Position numbers and translations under genes: made by a program
Shown here: in pieces, positions 34,586 through 42,611 of the stretch
How positions within the stretch are numbered: the first letter of the stretch is position 1
How the letters are laid out: every line of letters starts with the position of its first letter
Assembly (NCBI GenBank): GCA_031267825.1
Contig: JAIRYJ010000032.1
Coordinates: forward strand, 1 to 60,961
Direction of reading: 5' to 3'
Length of the DNA: 60,961 bases
Source of the DNA: Bifidobacteriaceae bacterium
Lineage (GTDB): Bacteria > Actinomycetota > Actinomycetes > Actinomycetales > WQXJ01
Notes under the pieces: model-generated
Seen by the model: only the letters and a program-made list of their open reading frames with translations
The model's database searches: none
Told to the model about the DNA's origin: nothing

Positions 34586-36274
34586 GTGGATGAGGTGAGA
34601 CGGCTCAGCGCTGAGGTGGTTGTAATAGGCGGCGGATCAACCGGTTGCGGTGTTGCCCGCGACGCCGCCATGCGTGGCTTCAGCACCATTCTGGTTGAAC
34701 GGGCGGACCTTGCCCAAGGTACTTCTGGCAGGTTCCACGGCTTGCTTCATTCAGGCGCGCGTTACGCCGTATCGGATCCTGAATCAGCCACCGAGTGTTG
34801 TGTTGAAAACAGGATCTTGAAACGGATCCAGCCGGACGCGATCGAGCCGACCGGCGGCTGGTTTGTTGCCCTGGAGGGTGACGGCCCAGACTATAGCGAC
34901 AAGTTCTTGCGGGCCATGGAACGCAACGGGCTGCCCCATGAGGAAGTCCGGCTGGCTTTAGCCCGCCGCCTGGAGCCGCGTTTGACCAGGCGTGCCGTCC
35001 AGGTGATTAGCGTGGACGATGCCGCCGTAGACGGTTGGGCTTTAGCCTTGGGCACCGTTCGTTCGGCCTTAGAATACGGTGCCCGCGTCTTGCGCTACAC
35101 CGAAGTTAAAGGCATTGGTTTGACTGGCGGCCGAACCAGCACGGTTCACTGCCGGGACCGCCGCAGTGGTGAGGATTTCGTCATTGAGGCTGGTTTCATC
35201 ATTAACGCCGCAGGGCCTTGGGTAGGCCGGGTAGCAACCTTGCTCGGCATTGAGGATGTCACTGTTGAGCCAGCTCAAGGCATCATGGTGGCGGTCAGCC
35301 AGCGGCTCGTTAGCCGGGTGTTGAACCGGCTGCGTTACCCCGGAGATGGCGACATCATGGTGCCAGCCCAGACTGTTTCGATCATTGGGACAACCGATGC
35401 GCCAGCCAGCGACCCGGACCGTTTAGTTATGCCGCGAGACAAGATCCAGCAGATGCTTGACTGTGGTGAAGCCTTGGTGCCTGGATTCCGTCAAGCCCGT
35501 GGCCTGCATTGCTGGGTTGGGGCCAGACCTTTGATCCGGGATGATTCAGTCAAACCGGCGGAGACGCGCAAGATGCGCCGCGGCATGTTCATTTTTGACC
35601 ACGCCAGCCGTGACGGCGTTGAAGGCATGTTGAGTGTGGCTGGCGGCAAGCTGACGACCTACCGGCTGATGGCTCAAGAAGTGGTGGACCAGATGTGTCT
35701 CAAACTGGGTAGCCCACGGCGCTGCCGAACAGCCAGTGAACCAGTTCCGCCACCACCGACCGACCACTTTGTGGCCGGCCAAGTGACCAAGCCAGGAGCC
35801 GGCGCCGAGGCGCCGGAGATTGAGCAACCAGACTGGCCGATCAGTCCGGCTGGTCGCCAGCGGCCGACCGGGCCACGCCACATCACTGACCGGTTGGCTG
35901 AAGCCGAATCCACCCGAGCCGATGATCAGATCATCTGTGAATGCGAACTCGTTAGTCGCCGCGCACTGGTGAGCGCTTTGCGACGCCACCCGGATGACTC
36001 GCTGGACGATCTGCGCCGCCGTCTGCGGATCGGCATGGGACCATGCCAGGGCGGTTTCTGTGCCGCCCGCAGTGCTGGCATAGCCTGCCAAGAGGACGCC
36101 TGGAGCGCCGGGCAGGCGGTGGCGGCACTGCGTTTGTTCCTGCGTAACCGCTGGATCGGCCAGCAGCCGTTGGTTTACGGCGAACTGTTGAAACAGATCG
36201 CCCTCGACAATTGGATGCTTTACGGCACGCTCGGTTTGGAGCAGTTACCGGCCAGCCAAGAGGTGGTCCTATGA
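34586..36274 (+). CDS. glpA: Anaerobic glycerol-3-phosphate dehydrogenase subunit A
   Basis: About 562 aa; GTG 34586 is chosen for its 5-base spacing to GGGGAAGG (TTG 34583 is also in frame). FAD fold at the N terminus (VVVIGGGSTGCGVARDAAMRG), FHGLLHSGARYAV, and VAGGKLTTYRLMA identify a GlpA/GlpD flavoprotein. A C-terminal BFD-like [2Fe-2S] region with CECELVSRR and GMGPCQGGFC marks GlpA. It oxidises glycerol-3-phosphate to dihydroxyacetone phosphate as part of GlpABC. Its TGA overlaps the glpB ATG. Confidence 0.95.
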   Translation: MDEVRRLSAEVVVIGGGSTGCGVARDAAMRGFSTILVERADLAQGTSGRFHGLLHSGARYAVSDPESATECCVENRILKRIQPDAIEPTGGWFVALEGDGPDYSDKFLRAMERNGLPHEEVRLALARRLEPRLTRRAVQVISVDDAAVDGWALALGTVRSALEYGARVLRYTEVKGIGLTGGRTSTVHCRDRRSGEDFVIEAGFIINAAGPWVGRVATLLGIEDVTVEPAQGIMVAVSQRLVSRVLNRLRYPGDGDIMVPAQTVSIIGTTDAPASDPDRLVMPRDKIQQMLDCGEALVPGFRQARGLHCWVGARPLIRDDSVKPAETRKMRRGMFIFDHASRDGVEGMLSVAGGKLTTYRLMAQEVVDQMCLKLGSPRRCRTASEPVPPPPTDHFVAGQVTKPGAGAEAPEIEQPDWPISPAGRQRPTGPRHITDRLAEAESTRADDQIICECELVSRRALVSALRRHPDDSLDDLRRRLRIGMGPCQGGFCAARSAGIACQEDAWSAGQAVAALRLFLRNRWIGQQPLVYGELLKQIALDNWMLYGTLGLEQLPASQEVVL

Positions 36275-37629
36275 GTGAGGTTGTTGTGATCGGCGCTGGC
36301 CTGGGGGGCCTGATGGCGGCCTGTGAACTGGCCGGGGCGGGCCTGCCGGTCCGCCTGATTAGTCAAGGAGAGGGTTCACTAAGCCTGTCGAACGGCACCG
36401 TTGATCTGCTCGGTTACGCTCCTGATCTGGTATGGGACCCGCTAAGCCGGATTAACCAGATCGCCCCGCCCCACCCCTATCAGGTGATCGGATCGGACAA
36501 CGTGCGCCGGGCGGTGGCGGCCCTGACTTCCCATCTGCCGGATGGTTACCTGGTTGGACAAGCCAGCCAGAACCAGTTAGTGCCGACCGCTTTAGGGGCT
36601 TGGCGGCCAACGGCGTTGCTGCCCGCCAGCTTGGCGCCGCCTCAACCGAAGGACCAATCCCGTTGGCTGATAGTTGGTTTTGACCGGGTGAAAGATTTCT
36701 ACCCGAAACTGGTAGCGGCCAATTTGAGCCGCACGAAGATACCTGGCGGTGGTCGGGTGACGGCCATACCGGTTCGGATCGACCTACCAGACAACCCGGG
36801 CCTACCAGGTGGCGATGTTTCCGCCATGACAGTGGCGCGGGCCTTTGACCAGCCCGACTTCGCGGCCGCTGTTGGCCGTCAGCTAGCCCAAGCGGCGGGC
36901 CAAGCCGAAGCCGACGCGATTGGTGTTCCGGCTGTCCTCGGCACTGCCGGGCATGACGCCTGGCGTCAAGTTAGTCAGGCGGCCGGAAGACCAGTCTTTG
37001 AGATCGGCCTGGTTCCGCCCAGCCCGCCTGGTTTCCGCCTCAACCAGTTGCTCCTGGCCCGCGCCCGCCAACTTGGGGTGCGCCTTGCGACCGGTGCCAG
37101 GGTGACCGGGTTCCAAGCCAACCAAGGACGGATAGTTCAGCTGACAACCGATGCGGCCGGACACGGCCAAACCTATGAGCCAACCGCTGTGGTCTATTTT
37201 CCGGGCGGGTTCGAATCTGGGGCGATCGCCATGGATTCGACCTACAACCTGGCTGAAACACTGTTTGACCTGCCATTGGCTGGATTAGCGCCAGTCTCCC
37301 AGCTGATCAGCCCAAGCTACTCCCCGAACCAGACGATCTTCCAGGTTGGTGTCCAGACAGACAAGGCGATGCGGCCACTGACGGACGGCGGTGAACCGGT
37401 CTACACCAACCTTTACGCTGGCGGCGGCCTACTGGCGGGCGCCATCCGTTGGACCGAACAATCAGGTGAAGGAATTGTCCTGGGCTCAGCCATGGCCGCT
37501 GTACGGGGCTTGTTGGACGGCATCGGGCAGGATTTGGAACCCAAGCTTGCCGCGGCACACGGCCGGAGAACCCAACTTAGTTCCAGCCACCCCGGCCAAA
37601 CACCGAACTGGACGGACGGTGCGCCATGA
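36271..37629 (+). CDS. glpB: Anaerobic glycerol-3-phosphate dehydrogenase subunit B
   Basis: 452 aa from ATG 36271 (ATGA overlap with glpA). MSEVVVIGAGLGGLMAACELAGAG is a flavin-binding fold and GSLSLSNGTVDLLGYAPD is characteristic of GlpB. The C-terminal part GEPVYTNLYAGGGLLAGAIRWTEQSGEGIVLGSAMAA is the second half of the FAD site. It forms the soluble complex with GlpA. The end overlaps glpC. Confidence 0.94.
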   Translation: MSEVVVIGAGLGGLMAACELAGAGLPVRLISQGEGSLSLSNGTVDLLGYAPDLVWDPLSRINQIAPPHPYQVIGSDNVRRAVAALTSHLPDGYLVGQASQNQLVPTALGAWRPTALLPASLAPPQPKDQSRWLIVGFDRVKDFYPKLVAANLSRTKIPGGGRVTAIPVRIDLPDNPGLPGGDVSAMTVARAFDQPDFAAAVGRQLAQAAGQAEADAIGVPAVLGTAGHDAWRQVSQAAGRPVFEIGLVPPSPPGFRLNQLLLARARQLGVRLATGARVTGFQANQGRIVQLTTDAAGHGQTYEPTAVVYFPGGFESGAIAMDSTYNLAETLFDLPLAGLAPVSQLISPSYSPNQTIFQVGVQTDKAMRPLTDGGEPVYTNLYAGGGLLAGAIRWTEQSGEGIVLGSAMAAVRGLLDGIGQDLEPKLAAAHGRRTQLSSSHPGQTPNWTDGAP

Positions 37630-38945
37630 ACCTGTCTCCCACTTTGGCGGGCCACGCCTTGGCCCGGGCTTCGCTTGATGCTTGCGTCAAATGCGGCATT
37701 TGCGAAACGCGATGCCCGGTGATGGCGGCGACGCCACTCTTCCCGGGGCCGAAGTTCGTTGGTCCACAAGCCGAACGGTTCCGTCAGGGATTGAGTGTCG
37801 ATCGCAGCCTGGATTACTGCTCAGGTTGTGGCACCTGCACCTTAGTCTGCCCCCAAGGGGTCAAGATAGCTGAGCTAAACGCGCAGGCCAGAGCCGTCAT
37901 GAAAGCCCACCACATGCCGTTGCGTGACCGTTTGTTGGGACGGACCGTGTTGATGGGCAAGGTCATGTCACCAGTCGCGCCGTTAGCTAACGCGGTTTTG
38001 CGGCTTGGGCCTGTCCGCGCCCTGGCCGATTCTGTCGTTGGAGTGGCGCGGCAAGCTCCTTTACCGGTCGCCTCGGTTCAGAGCCTTGGCCGCTGGTTAG
38101 CTCAGCGCGGCCGGAGCCGCGCCAATGGCACTGAAGTCTCCGGCCCAGATGATCAGACGGGTTGCGAGCCTGATGCCGTCGGCCGTGAGTCTGGTGCGGC
38201 CAAGCGCGGGCAGGTGGTTTTCTTCCACGGATGTGCTGGGGCCTATTTCGAGGTTGAAACCTCAATCAAAGCCATCGAAGTGCTGGAATACCTCGGTTTT
38301 GAGGTTCTGGTGCCAGCGCAGGGTTGTTGTGGTTTAGCCCAGCAATCGAACGGCTTGTTCAAGGCCGCCAGCAAGAGTGTCCTCAAGCTGAGCCGGGCGT
38401 TACGTTCGGCTGGACCTGACTTGACGATCGTTTCAGCCTCAGGTTCGTGTACCGGGATGCTGAAACATGAAGCCCGCCAGATCATGGGGGTGGATGATCC
38501 AGAATTGGCTGACGTGTCTTACCGGGTACGCGACATCATGGAGTTCTTGGCTGAGCTTGACGCTCAAGGTGAGCTGCCGCATAGCTTCCAGCCCGTCGAC
38601 GCGACCGTCCCCTACCACGCGCCCTGCCAACTAAAGGGTCAAGCGATGGGCTTACCAGCGCTTGAAGTGCTCAGCTTGATACCCGGTTTGACTGTGACCG
38701 AGTCCGGTCAGGCTTGTTGTGGCATGGCGGGGACTTACGGTTTGAAGAAAGAGAAATACGCCATCGCGCAAAAGGTCGGTGCGCCAGTCTTTGAGGTGTT
38801 CCGTCAAGCTGGCGCCAGCCTAGGTCTGTGCGATACCGAAACTTGCCGTTGGCAACTCCGCCAAGGCACCGCCATGCGAATCGAACACCCGGTCGCCCTG
38901 GTCCACCAGGCCTATGGCTTGGGAACCTGCCTCGCGACCGACTAG
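37626..38945 (+). CDS. glpC: Anaerobic glycerol-3-phosphate dehydrogenase subunit C
   Basis: 439 aa membrane-anchoring Fe-S subunit that passes electrons to menaquinone. Two ferredoxin motifs are present: CVKCGICETRCP and CSGCGTCTLVCPQG. Two CCG domains follow, with AQGCCGLA and QACCGMAGTYG. No transmembrane helix is obvious, as in other GlpC proteins. It overlaps glpB by ATGA. Confidence 0.95.
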   Translation: MNLSPTLAGHALARASLDACVKCGICETRCPVMAATPLFPGPKFVGPQAERFRQGLSVDRSLDYCSGCGTCTLVCPQGVKIAELNAQARAVMKAHHMPLRDRLLGRTVLMGKVMSPVAPLANAVLRLGPVRALADSVVGVARQAPLPVASVQSLGRWLAQRGRSRANGTEVSGPDDQTGCEPDAVGRESGAAKRGQVVFFHGCAGAYFEVETSIKAIEVLEYLGFEVLVPAQGCCGLAQQSNGLFKAASKSVLKLSRALRSAGPDLTIVSASGSCTGMLKHEARQIMGVDDPELADVSYRVRDIMEFLAELDAQGELPHSFQPVDATVPYHAPCQLKGQAMGLPALEVLSLIPGLTVTESGQACCGMAGTYGLKKEKYAIAQKVGAPVFEVFRQAGASLGLCDTETCRWQLRQGTAMRIEHPVALVHQAYGLGTCLATD

Positions 38946-39138
38946 CTAGGCGGCCGCTGGTCAAGGCCGACCGGGCGGTACTAGGCGGGCGCTGGTACTG
39001 GCTGACCAGCTGGTCTTACCCAGTCCGCCCGGGCTGTCGGCCGCTTTTCAGCGGCTTGCTTTTGGGGCGGCATCGTGCTTGGTGATGAGCCTCAGGTAAA
39101 CTAAACCGCCGTGCCGGGGCCTTCGGGTCGGCTGGCCG

Positions 39139-39212
39139 GGGCCTATAGCTCAGTTGGTTAGAGCACCACGTTTACACCGTGGGGGTCGGGGGTTCGAGTC
39201 CCTCTGGGCCCA
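39139..39212 (+). tRNA. tRNA-Val (anticodon UAC)
   Basis: A full cloverleaf folds: acceptor GGGCCTA with TGGGCCC (one G-U), D arm GCTC...GAGC, anticodon stem CCACG/CGTGG with loop TTTACAC (anticodon TAC), and T loop TTCGAGT. The discriminator is A; the DNA continues CC, so CCA is not fully encoded. A TAAACT box at 39097-39102 is a possible -10. A weak hairpin (CGGTTC/GAACCG) follows at about 39269-39290. The remaining gap 38946-39300 shows nothing else. Confidence 0.96.
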
Positions 39213-39300
39213 CCGTGGCGCAGGCCGCGTTCATTTGCGGTGGACGGAGCGCCGCACCGCGCCGGTCGGTTCGGGGGCCTCGGAACCGGGGGATCCGGAA

Positions 39301-40299
39301 CTAGTGTCGGCCGGATGAACTAGGCAGACTCGACAGCCGGCTAGCCAGGCGGCGTCTCAATTGACGATGCGATTCGGGATTGTCTTCCGCCAAGCGGGCC
39401 CACATGGCGGCGCGGCGGCTTGGGCCGTCCGTGGTTTCAGCCAGCATCGCGGAGGTTAGGGCGCACAATATGTCAGCGTGGTGGACCAGATAGCGGTACA
39501 ACGGTTCCGGCACATCGTCTGGTTGCGGCATGCCTTGGGTTACTTTTTGGACGATGCCGACCTGCTGGTCTACCCGGGCGGTCATTTGCGCCCGGCCGAC
39601 TGACTGGTTTGGTAGCCCGATCCGGTAACGATACAGGTCGGCATCGGCGTAGTAGAGACGTTCGGCCGACGGCAATAGGCCGGTGACGAACAAGTGGTCC
39701 ACATAGTAGGTCCGCTCCGGCAGCCGGATACCGGATCGGCGCAAGACGGCTGTTCTGGGCATCAGTGAACGCATCGTGAGGAACTGGCCGGTTCCGAAAC
39801 GGCCGACCCCATCCCAGGCAAAGATCTGGCCTAGGGGAAGGATGCCCCGGAAGCGGACTGGCCGCGACCCCTGGCGCCCAACCGGCTCGAAGACGTAGTT
39901 AGAGATGACTAGGTCAACCCCGCCTTGTCTTTCTAACTCGGCTAAGACGCCCAGAGCGCTGGCCAGAGCCGACGGATCGAGCCTGTCGTCGGCATCGAGC
40001 ACTTTGAAATAGGTGCCCCTGGCTTGATCCAAAGCGGGGTTGACAGCGCCACCATGGCCCTTGTTCGGCTGGTGGATGGCGCGGATGACTCCTGGGTGAC
40101 GGGCGGCGTATTGATCGGCCAGCTCGCCGGTGGTGTCGTTGGAGCCGTCATCCACCACCAAGACCTCGATGGCCGGGCCGAATCGCGCCAGGCCGCGCAG
40201 AGCCGTGAGCAGGAACTGGGCAGCGTTGTAGGCGGGTACCGCCATGGTTAGAACCGGGCTGTCCGCCTGGTTGTCCGCCGCGTCGCGAAACGAAATCAT
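39301..40299 (-). CDS. Family 2 glycosyltransferase
   Basis: 332 aa GT-A fold enzyme. LTMAVPAYNAAQFLLTAL at the N terminus, VLVVDDGSNDTTGELADQYA with the nucleotide-sugar Asp, GHGGAVNPALDQARGTYFKVLDADDRLD with the DxD metal site, are diagnostic. The C-terminal half resembles enzymes that transfer sugars for wall or capsule polymers. No membrane helices are seen. It is monocistronic. Confidence 0.9.
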   Translation of the reverse strand: MISFRDAADNQADSPVLTMAVPAYNAAQFLLTALRGLARFGPAIEVLVVDDGSNDTTGELADQYAARHPGVIRAIHQPNKGHGGAVNPALDQARGTYFKVLDADDRLDPSALASALGVLAELERQGGVDLVISNYVFEPVGRQGSRPVRFRGILPLGQIFAWDGVGRFGTGQFLTMRSLMPRTAVLRRSGIRLPERTYYVDHLFVTGLLPSAERLYYADADLYRYRIGLPNQSVGRAQMTARVDQQVGIVQKVTQGMPQPDDVPEPLYRYLVHHADILCALTSAMLAETTDGPSRRAAMWARLAEDNPESHRQLRRRLASRLSSLPSSSGRH

Positions 40300-40580
40300 C
40301 GCAGGGCAGTTTAGGTACCTGGCCTGTCATTTGAGAATGCCTCCGGCATGACTGGTGCGCAATTGCTCGTCACTGGACCGCCAGGGCCTGATGACCACGC
40401 TCTGTTCGTCGTCATCCGCCGGTCTTCAATACGGCCGCTGTGTTCGATGGGCGATCAGTTGTCGGTGATGCATTCCTCGAGGGCGGTGGCCATTTCGTCC
40501 AATTCGGCCTTGTGGGTGGCGACAAATTGGTCGGGAAAGATTTGGTTTGGACGCCCGTTCCGGTGTGGTTTGGCGTTAGG
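40300..40580. other. Intergenic stretch upstream of fadD
   Basis: Together with the operator region this makes a 310-base gap between divergent genes. No supported gene is seen. A 41-codon minus-strand frame ending at 40453 (…QFVATHKAELDEMATALEE) lacks a start codon in a useful place and overlaps promoter sequence, so it is not called. Confidence 0.5.
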
Positions 40581-40609
40581 TTACGCCAACGTAGGTTACG
40601 CTTGCGTAC
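40581..40609 (+). promoter_or_regulatory. Double operator overlapping leaderless fadD promoter
   Basis: Two palindrome-like sites, TTACGCCAACGTAG (40581-40594) and TTACGCTTGCGTAC (40596-40609), are spaced 15 bases centre to centre. The second contains perfect TACGC-TT-GCGTA arms. TACGCT at 40597-40602 is a -10-like box ending 7 bases before GTG 40610. A regulator bound here would cover both the -10 and the start codon. A TetR-type fatty-acid regulator is a reasonable guess. Confidence 0.6.
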
Positions 40610-42361
40610 GTGACTTCCGAATCGAGCCGTCCGTGGCTAGCTAGCTACGCCAAAGGCGTCCCCGCTGAGATTCCTACTCCCGATCAACCAATCCACTGCG
40701 CTTTGGAACGGGCCGCCCAGATTTACCCGAAACGGGCCGCCCTCGAATTCATGGGCCGGGCGACGTCTTACGCCAAGCTATCTGACCAGGTCAGCCGGGC
40801 AGCCGAGGCGCTGCGCCGAAGTGGGGTCGGCCGGGGCACGGTAGTGGCGATCGCACTGCCGAACTGCCCGCAGCATGTGGTCGCCTTCCATGCTGTGCTG
40901 CGACTAGGCGGGATTGTGGCGGAACACAACCCGACCTACACGGCATCACAATTCGCCCACCAATTAGCTGACTGCGGCGCCAGCTACCTGATCGCCTGGG
41001 ATAAGGCGCTGGCACCGATCGCACAGGCCCTACAAGACAACCCAGGCGCCGCGGCCAAACTAAAGGCCGCCTTCAGTGTTGACCTGACCAGGGCACTGCC
41101 GTTGAGCAAACGCCTGGCCTTGCGCCTGCCGTTACCCAAAACACGTCTGCTGCGCCAAGACATGACAGTGCCTGGCGCAAGCCCCCAGTTGGCGGGCACA
41201 CCGTTAGCCAGTTGGGATAAGACAGTCCGCCGGGGACGCCCACTGCCAGACGGGATGCCCGGTCCGGCGGTAGCGGACATCGCCTTGCTGCAATACACCG
41301 GCGGCACGTCCGGCGTGCCCAAAGGCGCCATCTTGACCCACTCAAACCTGGTGTCTAACGCCGTCCAATCAGTTTCTTGGGTGACCGGCCTGCGTCAAGG
41401 CGAAGAGATCTTCTACGCCGCGTTGCCCTTCTTCCACGCCTTCGGTTTGAACCTCTGCCTGGTGACACCACCATTCGTTGGAGCCACCACCGTGGTGTTC
41501 CCCAAGTTCTCAGTTGACCTGGTGCTCAGTGCCCACAAACGGGCGCCAGCGACACTGTTCCCAGGCGTGCCGCCAATGTTTGACCGGCTCGAACACGCCG
41601 CCAAGCAACGCGGTGTCAGTTTGCGCGGCATCCGTTACGCCATATCCGGGGCGATGGCGATAGACCCAGACTTAGCCGCCCGCTGGGAAGCCGCCAGCGG
41701 CGGCATGATGCTGAGCGGCTACGGCCTGACTGAAACCTCTCCGATCATCAGCGGTGATCCAGTGTCAGATAGTCGGCGCCGCGGCTGCATTGGGTTGCCT
41801 TATCCCAGCACAGAAGTCAAAGTGACAGATCCGGGCGATCCGACGCGCCAACTACCACCAGGCCAGACCGGCGAACTGCTAGTCCGCGGCCCGCAAGTCT
41901 TCGCCGGCTATTGGAACAGTCCGGCTGAAACCGCCGCCGTACTGCTGCAAGATGGCTGGTTCCGGACTGGTGACCTGGTGACAATGGAACCAGGCGGGTT
42001 CCTCCGGCTGGTTGACCGCATTAAAGAAGTCATCGTAACTGGCGGATTCAAGGTTTACCCGTCAGAAGTCGAACAGGAACTCGCCCTCATGCCTGAAATC
42101 CTGGAGGTGGCGGTAGTTGGCATGCCTGGCGGTGATCTTGGTGAACGGGTCGCGGCGGCGGTTGTCTTAGCGCCAGGCGCCAAGCTTGAACTAGAACAAG
42201 TTGTCCGTTGGTGCCGCCAACGCCTGAGCCGCTACGCTATCCCGCGCGAACTGTTCGTCCTACCCAATCTGCCCCGCTCACAAATCGGCAAAGCCCTGCG
42301 CCGCTTAGTCCGTCAGCAGCTACTTGACGGCGTGGCGAACGGGCAGAGGCGAACCCCTTAA
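40610..42361 (+). CDS. fadD: Long-chain fatty-acid-CoA ligase
   Basis: 583 aa AMP-forming acyl-CoA synthetase. ALLQYTGGTSGVPKGAILTH (residues about 225; P-loop), SGYGLTETSPIISG, DGWFRTGDLV, and KEVIVTGGFKVYPSEVEQEL (hinge region) are all intact; the terminal catalytic Lys lies in SQIGKALRRLVR. The start GTG 40610 has no ribosome site and follows a -10 box by 7 bases, so the message is probably leaderless. Confidence 0.93.
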   Translation: MTSESSRPWLASYAKGVPAEIPTPDQPIHCALERAAQIYPKRAALEFMGRATSYAKLSDQVSRAAEALRRSGVGRGTVVAIALPNCPQHVVAFHAVLRLGGIVAEHNPTYTASQFAHQLADCGASYLIAWDKALAPIAQALQDNPGAAAKLKAAFSVDLTRALPLSKRLALRLPLPKTRLLRQDMTVPGASPQLAGTPLASWDKTVRRGRPLPDGMPGPAVADIALLQYTGGTSGVPKGAILTHSNLVSNAVQSVSWVTGLRQGEEIFYAALPFFHAFGLNLCLVTPPFVGATTVVFPKFSVDLVLSAHKRAPATLFPGVPPMFDRLEHAAKQRGVSLRGIRYAISGAMAIDPDLAARWEAASGGMMLSGYGLTETSPIISGDPVSDSRRRGCIGLPYPSTEVKVTDPGDPTRQLPPGQTGELLVRGPQVFAGYWNSPAETAAVLLQDGWFRTGDLVTMEPGGFLRLVDRIKEVIVTGGFKVYPSEVEQELALMPEILEVAVVGMPGGDLGERVAAAVVLAPGAKLELEQVVRWCRQRLSRYAIPRELFVLPNLPRSQIGKALRRLVRQQLLDGVANGQRRTP

Positions 42362-42425
42362 CCTAAGGCGGCGGGATCGTCCACTGAAAGGCAGCTAAGA
42401 ACGGCAGGCTCCAAGTGGCCTGCGG

Positions 42426-42431
42426 TAGACT
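42426..42431 (+). promoter_or_regulatory. Candidate -10 box upstream of PFOR gene
   Basis: TAGACT in the context GCGGTAGACTGTTGGG resembles strong actinobacterial -10 elements. It implies a leader of roughly 175 bases to GTG 42612. The leader includes ATGAT-N7-ATCAT (about 42513-42529). A GCAGGC/GCCTGC hairpin at 42403-42422 lies just before and may end fadD. Confidence 0.4.
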
Positions 42432-42611
42432 GTTGGGCGCATTCCGTCCTGGGCTAAACGGCCCGCCGGAGCAGGCACAACACACCACGCCAAGGCCTCA
42501 GGTCCTTGCTGGAATGATCCTATGAATCATAGAGTGGCCCTGCCCCACCGTAGCGGCGGGCCTCAACCAAGTAGCACAACCCGCCTCGATGGCGAGATAA
42601 GAAGAAGTACA

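Noticed and set aside
40453..40576. Minus-strand 41-codon frame in the fadD upstream gap
   Set aside because: No suitable start codon, no recognisable product, and it overlaps the operator/promoter region.
42513..42529. ATGAT-N7-ATCAT as an FNR-like site for PFOR
   Set aside because: The spacing and half-sites do not match TTGAT-N4-ATCAA, so no named regulator is assigned.
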